From: Hermatobates lingyangjiaoensis
Taxonomy: Eukaryota; Arthropoda; Insecta; Hemiptera; Hermatobatidae
Assembly (NCBI GenBank): GCA_026182355.1
Contig: JAPFBL010000564.1
Location: forward strand, 1 to 64,000
DNA length: 64,000 bases
Direction: 5' to 3'
A model generated the notes under the pieces. The model searched no databases, had not been told where the DNA came from, and saw only the letters and a program-made list of their open reading frames with translations. Shown here in pieces: positions 53,969 to 64,000 of the stretch (position 1 is the first letter of the stretch; each line of letters starts with the position of its first letter). The position numbers and the translations under genes were made by a program.

Positions 53969-55345
53969 ACTAGCAAATGTACCCGTCTTTGACGGAATCA
54001 AAAATTCTATTATACTTGGTATTCCAAAATATCAATTATAGTATATTACTAATACTATAATTAAAAATTATAGAATAGTAGAAAACACCATTATTAGTAC
54101 AGTGCTAAACAAATGCCTCTGTATACACTACATTAGCTGTCTGTCCTTCAGGTTCATGGAAGAACAATCAGTTGAAACCTCTGACTATTGAGCAAGTAAA
54201 CTACAGTTGACCATGTGAGAAAAACTTGGTTTCGCTAACTTGAATTCCTGGGTTAAAGTCTCCCTTTGCGACTTAGTTAACGTCATTGCGAAATAGACTC
54301 TGACGGACTTTGCAATCATTTGAACGGAAACAGACAGTGGCTCGAATCAATGGTATGCGTGGTATACACACAGACTCCCCAATACCACATCCAGTCATTA
54401 TGTCCGCCTCTATGGCATATCTGTGTAGAGCACGAACTCAGAGTCGTGTCCCGTTGCACAGTTTTTGGGGCACTCATGTTTCGTAACATGAAATTTGTTA
54501 CTGCTATAAATTGCAGCATAATTGGTGCTCCTACTTTAAGTTTTACTCATGAGCAGGCAGTCCAGAGAAATAAATTCAGAGTCAAGAAATTCAATTAGAT
54601 AATGAACTGCTTCTTCATCACTAATCCAATCTCTTTACTGACTTGTAAGTTCTTTCCTCGGCTTCATATAGCGTAAGAACTTGTTTGTTGATTTCTCCTG
54701 CCTGTTCATATTAAGGGCTGAGAATTGCTCGTTTACAAAACATTTACTCTCAATAGATAGTACATCCTCAACTCCGTGAAACACCATTTCAATGATGTCA
54801 AATACGCAATATATTCATATGCTCAATTGAAATTAAAATCAACTAACAATACCTACTTGCCACACCTGTGTATTTTCAAAACAAACTTATCTGTGAAGTT
54901 AGGAAAATACAGCTAAAAGCCCCATAACTTCGCTTCTGTACTGAATTAATAATCTATTTAGAGCCCATATTTTCAGTTAGGCATACACAAATCCAGTGTC
55001 AAAGTTTCAGCTCGCCATGTCTTATGGTGGCTGAGTTTACTTGTGACAAACATTTTTGCGTTAAACGTCCATAACTTCACTTCTACGTTGAATTTCCAAT
55101 CAATTCAGAGCCTATATTTTACGTTAGACCTATACAAATCTACTGTAAAAGTTTCAGCTTTATATGTCTTATGGTAGCTGAGTTTACCTGTGACAAAGTT
55201 TTGCGGACAAACAGACAAACCGACAAACCGACAGAAATTTTTCTAAGGGTGGATTCGGTTTCTCCAATGTATGAAACGTAAAGAAAACTTGAAATGAGTC
55301 AGTTCTAAGCAATGTACAGACAAAATCATTATTTTATTTATAAAG
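53969..55345 (+). repeat. Possible dispersed element ending in repeat K
   Basis: It starts ACTAGCAAATGTACCCGTCT directly after (TA)n, with a phrase typical of many animal interspersed repeats. 54300-54600 is GC-richer with a 92-codon plus frame of no known family. 54925-55200 holds two units of an imperfect ~125-bp tandem (CATAACTTCGCTTCTGT / CATAACTTCACTTCTAC; GTCTTATGGTGGCTGAGTTT / GTCTTATGGTAGCTGAGTTT), followed by GACAAACCGACAGAAATTTT and TTCTCCAATGTATGAAACGT, which recurs inverted at 51905. The end is uncertain, perhaps TTTATAAAGATATAT at 55335-55350. Whether all of this is one element is inference. Confidence 0.45.
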
Positions 55346-55349
55346 ATAT

Positions 55350-55500
55350 ATATGAAATTTTTTGTAAGTAAAAAGTGTTTTTTTACTTTGTTTGTTCTCT
55401 GATGGCATAAAGTGAAAGGCCACAAATCACTTATTTCTATTGTTTCCTTTTTTCCTTGTAATTATATATTTCATTGTTGCATAATTTTTTATTGTCATTC

Positions 55501-55539
<39 letters not shown>

Positions 55540-55780
55540 GAACAAATAGAATAAATCTAAAAACAGAATTGTCAATTTCTAAACGAAGAACGGATATATA
55601 CCATCTCTATTGATAAACCAGCTATCAGAAATTCAAACATTGCCACTACCCTAGAATGAGAGAAAATATCCTTTTGAGGTTTACTTTGCATTTTTGAGAG
55701 TTGATCTACGGGAATGACTCAGGAAGAAGTCCTTCTTAAGTCACACCCTCAATCGGCTCTCAAGAGTACATAAATAAATC
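55350..55780. other. AT-rich DNA with (TA)n at 55503-55538
   Basis: A (TA)n of about 18 units. Otherwise nothing was recognised. Confidence 0.5.
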
Positions 55781-56055
55781 TGAAGGAAAACACTAAGTAT
55801 TCGAAACACGTTGCTAGTTTTCATATTAAACTTTTTTTGTGTAAAGACGTAGTTTTGTAATCAAACAATAGTAGTGTAAATGAAATAGAAATATACTTAG
55901 TAAGTCAAATTTTTGGAAAATCCGTCTTCAGGTGAAAAGGGAGAGGGCGATCCAGTTTAGTTTCTAAAAATTTGAATAAGTGTGTTTCTTTACTCTATGT
56001 ACATATTACTATTTTCCGATTTTTTACTTCTTATGTCTAGTTTGGACCAAACTTA
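55781..56055. mobile_element. Decayed PLE tails: family H (plus) and family C pair
   Basis: 55789-55850 reads CTGAAGGAAAACACTAAGTA, TTCGAAACACGTTGC, AGACGTAG, as in family H. 55880-56050 has a minus family C piece (ACTTAGTAAGTCAAATTTTT, GGAAAATCCGTCTTCAGG) joined to a plus end (AAAAATTTGAATAAGTGTGT, ATGTCTAGTTTGGACC), a collapsed foldback. Confidence 0.55.
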
Positions 56056-56059
56056 TAGT

Positions 56060-56785
56060 AAAGCAAACAAAATATAATAAAAATAATAAATAATAACGTA
56101 ATCATTTTCTTTGCTTATAAGATAGACAGGGTCTAATTTCTACTTTGGAATACTGAGTCCATGAGGTAGATTCAAATTAACTACTCTAGCGAAATAGCAG
56201 ACCGCGCTAATCTCTCAAGCAGTGAATGAGAAAGCTAGACCGATGTCAGGTATTGTCTAAAGTTTAAATTAGTTCTTGCCTGATCTGACTGGTCTGGTAT
56301 TAGCAATTGTAATTCCACAACTTTTCTAATATAATGAAATTAGCTGCTGACCTAATAGTCGGTGTTGTTTCAGAAATTTATAATAAACCTTATTTGAAAA
56401 AATTGACTTTGAATCATGTTTATTTTTTAAAATAATAAAATTATTGAATATTCAGTGTTTGAATTTGAAAAAAAATACTCTGTGTCTACATTAAAAGACT
56501 ATACTTATAAAAGATATCTGAATAGCACAAAAATACATTATATATTTCATTAGTTTACATCAAAACTCAAAATTTCATATATATCTTGTGTTAAGAAACA
56601 TTTATTATGGAGTAACAACCACACCAGCAAAAAAAAATTCTTTCTTAACGAGCTCTCCCAAAAAGAAGTATTACCTTCTATTTCAATCAAATCAATTTCA
56701 ATTCAAATCTTCTATTTCAATTTTATATATTTACTTTATTTTTTTTTCTTCACCTTTATTCTTTTTTTTTAATTTTTCTTCTTCA
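56060..56785. other. AT-rich DNA, pyrimidine-rich at its end
   Basis: 56090-56560 is unrecognised. 56690-56785 is T-rich with CTTCTT runs and probably the untranslated region of the PLE tail that follows. Confidence 0.4.
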
Positions 56786-56979
56786 CAGTATCACTTTTTT
56801 AGCCCTTACCCAGTGAGTTCTTTAGATGACTGTCGTCCCGCCGTCAATCCACTTCTTTTTCTGAGGACGAGTGCCAAAACGGTCAAAATATTTAAAATTG
56901 AGTCTTTGTTATGTTTTTTTCCAGTGTCATCAGTTTATTTTAAGGTTAATATATCCTGCCTTATCGTATTTCGTTTATC

Positions 56980-57009
<30 letters not shown>
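56786..57009 (+). mobile_element. PLE 3' untranslated region and tail, same family as the 23843-25434 element
   Basis: AGCCCTTACCCAGTGAGTTC, TTTAGATGACTGTCGTCCCG, CCGTCAATCCACTTCTTTTT and the core CTGAGGACGAGTGCCAAAAC, GGTCAAAAT follow the complement of 24010-23900 closely. The core stem is partly broken (GAGUG / CGGUC). It ends in (TA)n at 56978-57009. No protein-coding part is retained, so it is a tail-only copy. A 195-codon open frame passing through is a chance frame. Confidence 0.75.
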
Positions 57010-57015
<6 letters not shown>

Positions 57016-57232
57016 AAAAGTAGCAGCAGCTTCTGCTCTCACGATTTTTAAGCTGGTGGCCTTGATCTTGCGAGCGATTCTTCTATCTTGTGGTTGGAGC
57101 TTCCACATAATTTGTCCAAGGGACATCAATTCATACGAGCTTTCGACCATAATAACATTGGTCATCGTCGGGTAAAAATATCTGCATATAGAAGATTTGC
57201 TGCCGATTTACACTAATATATATATATATATA
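57010..57232. mobile_element. PLE N-terminal coding fragment, minus strand, with a short opposite piece
   Basis: On the minus strand 57165-57010 reads SSYELMSLGQIMWKLQP, RRIARKIKATSLKIVRAEAA, ATFNNIYIYI and enters (TA)n; it aligns with MSLGQLIFQLNP and ESLSLKIVNAET at 63111. On the plus strand 57190-57213 reads EDLLPIYTN and enters (TA)n at 57214. So the piece is a very asymmetric foldback with both ends in (TA)n. Confidence 0.7.
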
Positions 57233-57575
57233 TATGTTTTGTTGAACGACCTTTGTACTGTGGCATGAATCAATTTCATAGTCCATATTTCAAGTTTTCT
57301 CACCTTTGATTTAAATCTTTCTGGTACTAAATACACTAGTTCTCCAAATGATTTATTCTTTATAACTCACATGTTTCGGTCTCCTTGACCATCTTCAGAG
57401 TTAGTACTAAATACACTAGTTCTCCAAATGATTTATTCTTTATAACTGACATGTTTCGGTCTCTTTGACCATCTTCAGAGTTTGAAAGATGGACTATGAA
57501 ATTGATTCATGCCACAGTACAAACGTCGTTCAACAAAACATTTATAAAAGAAGGATTGCTCCCCAAATTTGCAAA

Positions 57576-57578
<3 letters not shown>
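57233..57578. mobile_element. PLE head foldback enclosing a tandem dimer of an 80-bp tail unit
   Basis: Outer arms 57233-57286 and 57490-57546 are complements. The plus arm reads LIHATVQTSFNKTFIKEGLL, PKFANIY to 57578 and enters (TA)n, a PLE head. Between the arms, 57324-57403 and 57404-57483 are two tandem copies of an 80-bp unit. On the minus strand each contains CTGAAGA, U, stem GGUC/GACC, GAAACATGT (cores 57374-57398 and 57454-57478); in the 57324-57403 copy GTGAGT follows. In minus-strand order this is tail dimer, about 40 bases of leader, then coding start, which fits the pseudo-LTR layout of PLEs. Confidence 0.75.
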
Positions 57579-57619
<41 letters not shown>

Positions 57620-57625
57620 TATATA
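57579..57625. repeat. (TA)n microsatellite
   Basis: About 45 bases of TA units with two phase shifts, immediately after the PLE head. Confidence 0.95.
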
Positions 57626-57629
57626 GATT

Positions 57630-58370
57630 AAGAAGAAAAACTGATTTTAATTGTTACTTCATTAGAATTCTATTCATATATGGCAAGTTTGGATCGCTAC
57701 ATGCTTAATTCAATCCAGTTCGAAAGTATAATTACCTTCCAACAATGTAGAAGTACAGAGCCTTTTGAGAAATGGAAATCCATTAAGGATTGAGTAAATG
57801 TATGTATAAATTCTTGAATCTAATGATACAAGGCGGTGGAGAGAAAGGAAGCATTGTACTAGGGCCATGTGTGAAGGGAATAATTAGCAGACCTCGTTCA
57901 ACCCCACACCGCCACCCAACAAACTTGTTTCACTCTACAAGCAAGTTTCTCCTGCTAGCAATAAAATGAAAATTGCGCCATTATGAGGCAAGAGCAAGCC
58001 GCAAGACCCGCCCCATTACAAATGTATATGACTGCTGAAGGAATTAGCATGGGCCTGTCAGCGAGCGCTTTTCCATGTCTCTACTTTGTCTTCAATATCA
58101 ACTTGGTTTTCCTCTTGAAATGTCTGAGTTTTATATTTAAAAATAACAAGATCTTTCACTGAACTGCTATCCTAAATATCAACACTTTCTTATTCCTTGA
58201 TATGAATTCTCAAGTACTCTATATTGCCAACACTGTACTTTAACATAATCGAATAACTCAAAATTATTACTAGCAACAAACTATTAGTATGACTATTTGA
58301 ATATACAGCATTCAATTTTTAACACTTATATTTAATTATTTTTTCGCCACTTTTCTCAGTATAATCATTA
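57630..58370. other. Unrecognised DNA
   Basis: 57835-58075 is less AT-rich (GGCGGTGGAGAGAAAGGAAG, CCGCAAGACCCGCCCCATTA) without a frame or family match. Confidence 0.4.
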
Positions 58371-58372
58371 TA

Positions 58373-59172
58373 CAGGGTGAGCCATAAGTTTCCATACATA
58401 GGCAAAATAAACATTTTATGTTGAATAACCATTTCATTTATATAATATGCTGCTCTATATGATTTCCATTGTTTTCAAAGCACATATTAATACGTGTTTC
58501 CGACTGATGATGAACACGCATTAGCACAGTTGAAGGTATGCTTGTAATGGCGTTGGTGATTCGTTCTTTTAGGTGATTTATGTCTCGTATCTTTACCTGA
58601 TACGCCATAAACGTCAAAAGCCCCCAAAGATAGAAATCTAGGGGGGAGAGATCTGTGGATCTGGGAGTTTGGAGCCTCGTTCACTTTAGTTAATGCCATT
58701 CACAAAATTCCATCCGTCTATCCGGGTCATCTTCACTCAAATGGTGTGCCATATGCAATTTGTATGGATTCCATTTGTTTGCTTTTATAATGCGCCTGAT
58801 ACTCGATCTGCTGACACCACTTTCTGCAGATAACCGTCGTATACTCTTTCTGGGACTCCGTGTAAGCGCTGTAAGTATCGTAGCTGTTGTGTCTTCATCG
58901 ATGGCCGTATGTCTATGACCACTTCTTGGTTGATCTGCAACATTTCCAGTTTTCTGAAACTTGGTAATAAGTTTAGCCACAGTGTCATGTGTGATGTTCG
59001 TTCCATGTTTTCTGTTAAAATTTCAGTGCAACCATGCGACTGCTTCCCGACCCAGCCATCAGTATGATTTCAATTCGTTGTTCTTTCGTCAAACGCATCT
59101 TCTAGGGTATCTGAAATAGAAAAAAAATACACTATACATTTTCCTATGTATGGAAACTTATGGTCCACCCTG
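58373..59172 (-). mobile_element. Mariner-like (Tc1/mariner superfamily) transposon, 800 bp, internally deleted
   Basis: Thirty-base terminal inverted repeats, 58373-58402 and 59143-59172, begin CAGGGTG and differ at two positions (GAGCC versus GGACC). TA at 58371-58372 and 59173-59174 is the expected target duplication, and both sides read TATA. The element encodes, on the minus strand, the start and end of a transposase but lacks the middle. Full-length relatives would be well over 1.2 kb, so a deletion is evident. Clean ends suggest it could be moved by a transposase supplied elsewhere. Confidence 0.9.
58438..59098 (-). pseudogene. Mariner-like transposase, frameshifted, catalytic core deleted
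   Basis: The start codon is at 59098-59096: MRLTKEQRIEIILMAGSGSS opens the DNA-binding helix-turn-helix region. After a frame change, AKLITKFQKTGNVADQPRSG and SRSSIRRIIKANKWNPYK follow, with HHLSEDDPDRRMEFCEW near 58690. The sequence then jumps to the C-terminal part (STDLSPLDFYLWG, INHLKERITNAI, NGNHIEQHII, stop at 58440-58438). The PLDFYLWG block holds the region of the third catalytic acidic residue; the first two Asp blocks that normally lie between are gone. No active enzyme can be made. Confidence 0.88.
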
Positions 59173-59174
59173 TA

Positions 59175-62100
59175 TAAAGGTCAAAACCACAGTTAGAAAA
59201 TCAGAAAAATGACACTCAGATCTTTTAACAAAAACAATTGGTTTGCATTAGTCTCACTAATTCTTAAAAAAGTGATTTGAACAAATCTGATGGGGTGTTG
59301 AAATGGAGGTAGTTACAAAAATGTCACAATGCCTATTTTAACATACATCATTCAGTTTTCAATATTATACACTTACATTTATTTCTCTTCCTTGATCACT
59401 TTTTCCCAATATAATCTTATATATACAACGTATAAACCACAGAAAGAAAATCAGAAAATGTTACACAGATCTTTTAACCATAACTGAAAACAAATGAAGT
59501 AAAACATCTTATGTGGTGTTGATAAGGAATGCAAGCCAAGTATTTTAAAAGTTTTAAAGTACAGAAAGAAAAACTAAAGGCTCGGTAAGCAAGGAAGTTC
59601 AGAAAGAAATACATAACAAATTATATTATTTCCAAATTAAACTATTATTCAAATAACAGAGCGTTTCTTCTGTGGTTTGTTTTTTATTTTATACACACCG
59701 AATTATAAACCACAAATGAAAAAAAATTTAGTATTTTTTTTGAGTCTTGAATCTTCAAAGAAATAATGTTTTCTTTATGGATACTTTTTTCATTTATGGT
59801 AAACTATGTGATTTTATGTGAAATGCATATCGTTGATTGATTATACAGTTGTAAAATATTAATTATATGTTTATTATAAAGAGTAATCAGTAGCCTTTAT
59901 GATTTTTATAATTATTGGTAGCCTATGATATTTTTTGGTAGCCTATATGATTTTTGAAACTTTTGAAAAAACTTTTACATATAACAAATTTGTGTTTTGT
60001 TATAAGTATAAAATCTCATACAGAATGCAAGGAAAAATTACAACCAACAAATTTTCCATAGAAAACTTAATGATTATTAAGTTTTGATTATTCAGATTTG
60101 ATCATCAAAACCATGATTAATCAATGTTTAAACATTGTTAGACCATTACAATAACTTACAAAATTATAGGTTATTCATTTATTATGTAAAAAAAAATCTG
60201 GAGTGGCCTACACTCAACATAACTATTAGTAAAGAAAATAGCATATTCCATGGGTATATAGTATATAATAATTCATTTAGGTATAATATAAATGTCTAAA
60301 TAGGAGATGTTTATTAGTCTTTCATTTCTTGAGGTGGTACAGATAGTGATTCATCCACTTATTAATAAACACGCTTATATTTGTATATCACACCCCTGAG
60401 GCATATAATATTATAGGTATTTCTACAGCAATAATAACATAGTTGAAAAGCGAAAGTGTAGATTTCGTGTTACAAAAAAAACTCTTGCAGTAGAACATGG
60501 CTTTTGTTCCAAAATCCATGATAATGGATTTCTTACATACTTTATTTGACATCCTTATGCCTTGAAGAGTTAAGACAATGTTTCCCATTTAAAACTTGAA
60601 ATGTTCCTATTTTGTCTTATAAATATCAGAAACATGTAAGAAAATATATCATTTTTAATATAAGATGTAGAAAAACTTCATTTATAATTTTTCAAAGAAT
60701 GTTTTCAAACTTGAATGATGTTTTACATTTTTGGTCTTTTATAATGTTATTATACTGGAAATTTTATGACATACTAGTGTTTTTTTAAAAAAAAACACTT
60801 CTATTTCCCTTTGTGAAAAATCCAATTTACTCTGAGTAAGTGTTATAATTTCCCTGGTGCAGTACCCTGGTATAAGTTTGCTGTAAATGTATATTGAGAA
60901 GAAATATATTAGTAATTAGCCAGTTTTGAATACTCAAATCATATTCAAAACCGGCTTTTCTGCATTATTTAAAACTTTTATAGCTGGAAGCTTGAAATTG
61001 TTTGAAAGAAATAGATATGAAATACTAGATTATATTTTGTGAAACCAATCCATCATACCATGGAACGCTTTGGAAATAATATGTGAAGTGGCGTTGATTG
61101 TAAGATTTTATTCTTTTACATCTCATATTAAGTTATTAAATTATTTAAAACTTTTTCATTAAACCTCTAACATCAATTTCATTTTACTGGATTCACTCAA
61201 AATATTTTTATGTAAATTAAACAGTGTAAATAAATTTAACAAATACAACAAGTATAACACATAAACCATTGGTCCAGGATCAATATTCAGTTATTATAAC
61301 TTTATTCCTCTTTACCGGAATTGAAATTTCATAATTTTTTTTTTTTAGAAATTGTTAATTATCTGTTCAATTTTTTGGCAAATATCATACTTATTTAATG
61401 AGCCGTTTAGCGTCAAAAAACGTTTTCTAAAAACAGAAAAAGTACTGTAACGCGGCTTTGGTGGATGTAATTTTGAAAAAAAAATTATCTCAACTCATCC
61501 TTCTCAGAATATTCTCTTTTTAGGTATAGTTTCATTTTGATCCATTAAACGGAATGGCTTGAATCGCTTTCACAAGCGATATCACAAGCGTTTGTGGTCA
61601 CGTAGACCAACCAAACACAGACATCATTGAAAAAACTTCATAAAACGAATTCTGACACATCAAAACATGTAATTCCGTCAAAATATCCAGATCAATTTTT
61701 TTCACAATTGTCATACTTTACTTATAGTAAACTATACAATAAAATATAAATAAAATGAAGTTACCTTGAATAAATAAATCAAAAAATCGAGTTGTAACTA
61801 GAATAAAATATAGGGTATTAGGAATTATTTGATGTCCTGGAAGAGCAGTAACTCTGAGAATTAGTGACTCGGAAAGAATCAAGATAAACCTTACGAGGCA
61901 ATTTGATTAAGGAATTTTATGTAAACCTGATGCTTCAATCGTTCTAGGGAATAATAATGTCATCTGTTCAGAACATTGACTAATCCAGTAATGGACTTTT
62001 CTTAATCAATTTCGCTTGATAACAACTAATACTGACAATTACTTTCTAATAATATTAATTATAATAGCAATTATATTGATATTATATTGTCTATATATAC
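59175..62100. other. AT-rich DNA, nothing recognised beyond weak repeats
   Basis: 59180-59260 and 59420-59500 share CACAG(T)TAGAAAATCAGAAAA-like and CAGATCTTTTAACAA phrases, a weak local direct repeat. 59905-59960 repeats GTAGCCTATATGATTTTTG-like units three times. 61420-61620 looks inverted relative to 50880-50990. No gene is supported. Confidence 0.4.
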
Positions 62101-62104
62101 TTTT

Positions 62105-62190
62105 GAAATATAAGAGAAAATGAATGAAAAACAGATACTAGAACTCACATTCAATATTTCGACCATTTAGACGGTCGTCCTCAGAAAAGG
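62105..62190 (-). mobile_element. PLE tail, same family as the 23843-25434 element
   Basis: On the minus strand the core 62157-62184 reads CTGAGGA, C, stem GACC/GGUC, GAAATATTGAATGTGAGTTC. The loop differs from the copy at 23903 (GUCUAAAU against GCCAUUAC) while the stem still pairs. GTGAGT follows. Confidence 0.75.
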
Positions 62191-62500
62191 AAGTTGAGTA
62201 GCGAGATGATGAAAGCCAATTGGACAGCTTCACAGAATATGTGCATATATAATGCACAAAAACATATATATGTGATCAGAGAGAATAAGGTAGACATGAA
62301 TTAATTTAAAATTAATTTTTTAAATTAACAGAAGTAAAAAAAAACGTAATAACATAGAGAAAGACAGAGAGATGAACAGAGGAAGTTATACATTAATTTA
62401 TCACTCGCATTGATTTACAAATTTATGCATCACTTCTTATGTCCATCCCTCCACCTTTCTTTTATTTATTAATATTTCATATTCCCTATGCTATATATAA
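62191..62500. other. AT-rich DNA, nothing recognised
   Basis: A short palindrome-like patch GTGCATATATAATGCACA occurs at 62240-62257. Confidence 0.4.
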
Positions 62501-62504
62501 TTTT

Positions 62505-62712
62505 AAATTGATTCCTGTCTACCTTATTCTCTGTGACGGAGCGCGTATGCAGCAACATTGCTGGTATCCAACCGTCTCTGTAACAGTGTGCTTGGTTTCC
62601 CTCTCTAAATTGAAGACGGTTCAAACCAAAAATTAGAGACTGTAAGTGTGTGTTTTGTATTACTATATGTTTCTTTATCTACATTGAAATTTATATATAT
62701 ATATATATAAAT
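62505..62712 (+). mobile_element. PLE tail, family B, long copy ending in (TA)n
   Basis: ATTGATTCCTGTCTACCTTA, TTCTCTGTGACGGAGCGCGT, CAGTGTGCTTGGTTTCCCTC, TGAAGACGGTTCAAACC and GAGACTGTAAGTGTG match 44905-45110 throughout. The core has lost its leading C and its GAAA reads AAAA. Confidence 0.8.
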
Positions 62713-62733
62713 TAATGTATTAAATTATATATT

Positions 62734-62773
<40 letters not shown>

Positions 62774-62868
62774 CCCAACTGAGGGTTTTTGACTCTGACG
62801 AAGACCGCTTTTTACTGTTGAAAGATCTTAGTCTTGTTTTCCCTTTTTCATATTGTGGTTTGATCATA

Positions 62869-62899
<31 letters not shown>

Positions 62900-62900
62900 C
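62713..62900 (+). mobile_element. PLE tail, family A, between (TA)n tracts
   Basis: The (TA)n tracts 62736-62769 and 62871-62899 flank AAACCCAACTGAGGGTTTTT, GACTCTGACGAAGACCGCTT, TTTACTGTTGAAAGATCTTA. Core 62797-62824: CTGACGA, A, GACCG, then CUGUU, GAAA; one stem pair is broken. Confidence 0.8.
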
Positions 62901-63110
62901 ATTTATCTTTCATTTACTTTAATATTATTAATCTATTTATATTTATTCTCTATTAGTCCAGTTATACCGTTGACCTTTCAACTCTTTTATTCTAACCGCT
63001 TCTTTCTTGTTCATTATTGACCTTTGACCTTCTCTTTATATTAACCAGTACTAATCCTTTTAATCTATTAATAGCAATGACTAAGCATGAGTCATCGATT
63101 TTAATTTAAC
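62901..63110. other. Leader region upstream of a PLE coding start
   Basis: T- and C-rich sequence between (TA)n and the ATG at 63111. CATTATTGACCTTTGACCTT repeats the phrase GTTGACCTTTC from 40 bases earlier. It could be a 5' untranslated region; no tail core is visible in it. Confidence 0.4.
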
Positions 63111-63282
63111 ATGTCACTTGGCCAACTCATTTTCCAGTTGAACCCTGTTAGCAGGAGGTTAGTTTGTAGGATCGAATCTCTCAGTCTTAAGATCGTGAAT
63201 GCCGAGACTGTGGTTAATTTTAATGATACCTGTTTAAAAGAGGATCTGCTGCCTATTTATACCAATATATATATATATATGC
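63111..63282 (+). pseudogene. PLE protein N-terminus, breaking into (TA)n
   Basis: From an ATG, the frame reads MSLGQLIFQLNPVSRRLVCR, IESLSLKIVNAETVVNFNDT, CLKEDLLPIYTNIYIYM. This is the longest start-anchored PLE head in the window, and it aligns with fragments at 57010-57165 (minus), 29325-29649 and 31726-31999. Coding ends in (TA)n at 63263-63282. The remainder of the PLE protein is absent. Confidence 0.7.
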
Positions 63283-63299
63283 ATCACTATTTTTTTTTA

Positions 63300-63544
63300 A
63301 TAAGGATTCGTTCAGTATGAAACAGAAAGCACCTTTATTCCAACGTTTTTTCATATTTGTAGCAATTTTGGGGCTACATCAGTACAAACATTAATTACAG
63401 TAACATGAAGAAATATATGTTACATTTTTTATATGAATATACATTAGTTACATTATGTTAATAATGTATATTCATATATTTTAATGTAACGTATATTTTT
63501 CATATCATTGTAATTAATGTATTTAATCATGACTGATGTAGCCT
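63300..63544. mobile_element. Foldback, arms about 78 bp, with a PLE-tail-like outer piece
   Basis: GGCTACATCAGT to ATGAATATACATTA at 63371-63446 pairs with 63462-63543 (TAATGTATATTCATATAT to GACTGATGTAGCC), imperfectly. 63305-63385 on the minus strand reads CTGATGTAGCCCCAAAATTG, GAAAAAACGTTGGAATAAAG, similar to the tail at 2440-2530. Classification as PLE is tentative. Confidence 0.5.
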
Positions 63545-64000
63545 TGAACTTATCTGCACTTTATATTCAAAAGGGTACAAATAGACAAATACTAATGAAT
63601 TGAATCAGTTCCTAAAGTTGAACAATGTGATTAATATAATCTTAAAATGATAAACATGGAATTTATGAATATAATAATGAATAGAATCATTTTTAAGGTA
63701 ATTTTATTAATAGAAATTAATTAAATTTGATTTTTGATTCAGCAGTCTCTGGGAATAATATAAATAAATACTGATTGAAATTTTCAATTAACCCTTTTCT
63801 GATAAACTTTTAAAGAGTTTTAAGTAGTTTGGTGTTTGCTATCAGATTGTTTTCAGTTAAGGATACAAATTAGAAAACTTAGAAACCACTCCTTAAAGAA
63901 TTATATTCATGGTCTTTCATAGTACAATGATTTCTATATTCAGCTCTAACTGTAACCCACGTAATAAAATCTCCTGCATGTTAAGTTTAGTTTAGCTGTA
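63545..64000. other. AT-rich DNA, nothing recognised
   Basis: No repeat or frame was recognised up to the end of the window. Confidence 0.45.

Noticed and set aside
54320..54598. 92-codon frame in the GC-richer part of a possible repeat
   Set aside because: The opposite strand is also open, no domain is recognisable, and the flanks are repetitive; evidence is too weak for a gene call.
56588..57175. 195-codon open frame, the second longest in the window
   Set aside because: It joins AT-rich DNA, a PLE untranslated region, (TA)n and an antisense PLE head; the chimaeric make-up shows it is chance.

Overview
The window looks like repeat-dense, gene-empty nuclear DNA of an invertebrate animal, most likely an arthropod. 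The reasons are the very high A+T content, dozens of (TA)n microsatellites, a tRNA-derived SINE family with an AACCT tail, a Jockey-like LINE remnant, a mariner-type transposon with perfect-quality ends, and above all a mass of Penelope-like element (PLE) debris. The species cannot be fixed from the sequence. I found no intact host protein gene, no rRNA and no convincing functional tRNA; almost every long open frame is transposon coding sequence, a microsatellite translated as a low-complexity peptide, or chance.

Layout. 1-7440 holds PLE tails, two large PLE foldbacks (4453-5030 and 5195-5467) and a 382-bp direct duplication. 8500-10470 holds a PLE tail and a SINE cluster, including one SINE with a 12-bp target-site duplication. 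10470-20100 is mostly unrecognised AT-rich DNA with compound microsatellites, one foldback, and an oddly composed stretch at 17620-18440. 20140-25435 is the richest part: C-terminal fragments of PLE proteins, a head-to-tail PLE junction, and a 1.6-kb 5'-truncated PLE with reverse transcriptase (RT) and GIY-YIG endonuclease regions on the minus strand. 26150-38310 alternates PLE tail foldbacks, foldbacks of the PLE N-terminal coding end, a ~57-bp minisatellite and more SINEs. 38310-44700 is sparse apart from a Jockey-type RT remnant (about 42480-43230). 44900-46300 is another cluster of PLE tails. 46350-55350 is sparse, with a few unrecognised dispersed repeats and a perfect-looking 284-bp PLE foldback. 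55780-57625 holds PLE tail and head pieces, including an 80-bp tandem dimer. 58373-59172 is an internally deleted mariner-like transposon. The remainder is sparse, with PLE ends at 62100-63544.

How the parts relate. The PLE pieces fall into two kinds, and nearly all touch a (TA)n tract. 'Tail' pieces carry a hammerhead-ribozyme-like core, CTGANGA / short stem-loop / GAAA, whose stem bases differ but still pair from family to family; in many families it is followed 3-13 nt later by GTGAGT or GTAAGT, a splice-donor consensus. 'Head' pieces encode the start of the PLE protein and nearly always break into (TA)n just after a conserved LLPxYTNI motif. At 57233-57578 a tail dimer lies directly upstream of a head, as expected of the pseudo-LTR of PLEs. 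The most interesting observation is this recurring ribozyme-like core with a constant one-base insertion, seen in about a dozen distinct tail families in one window.
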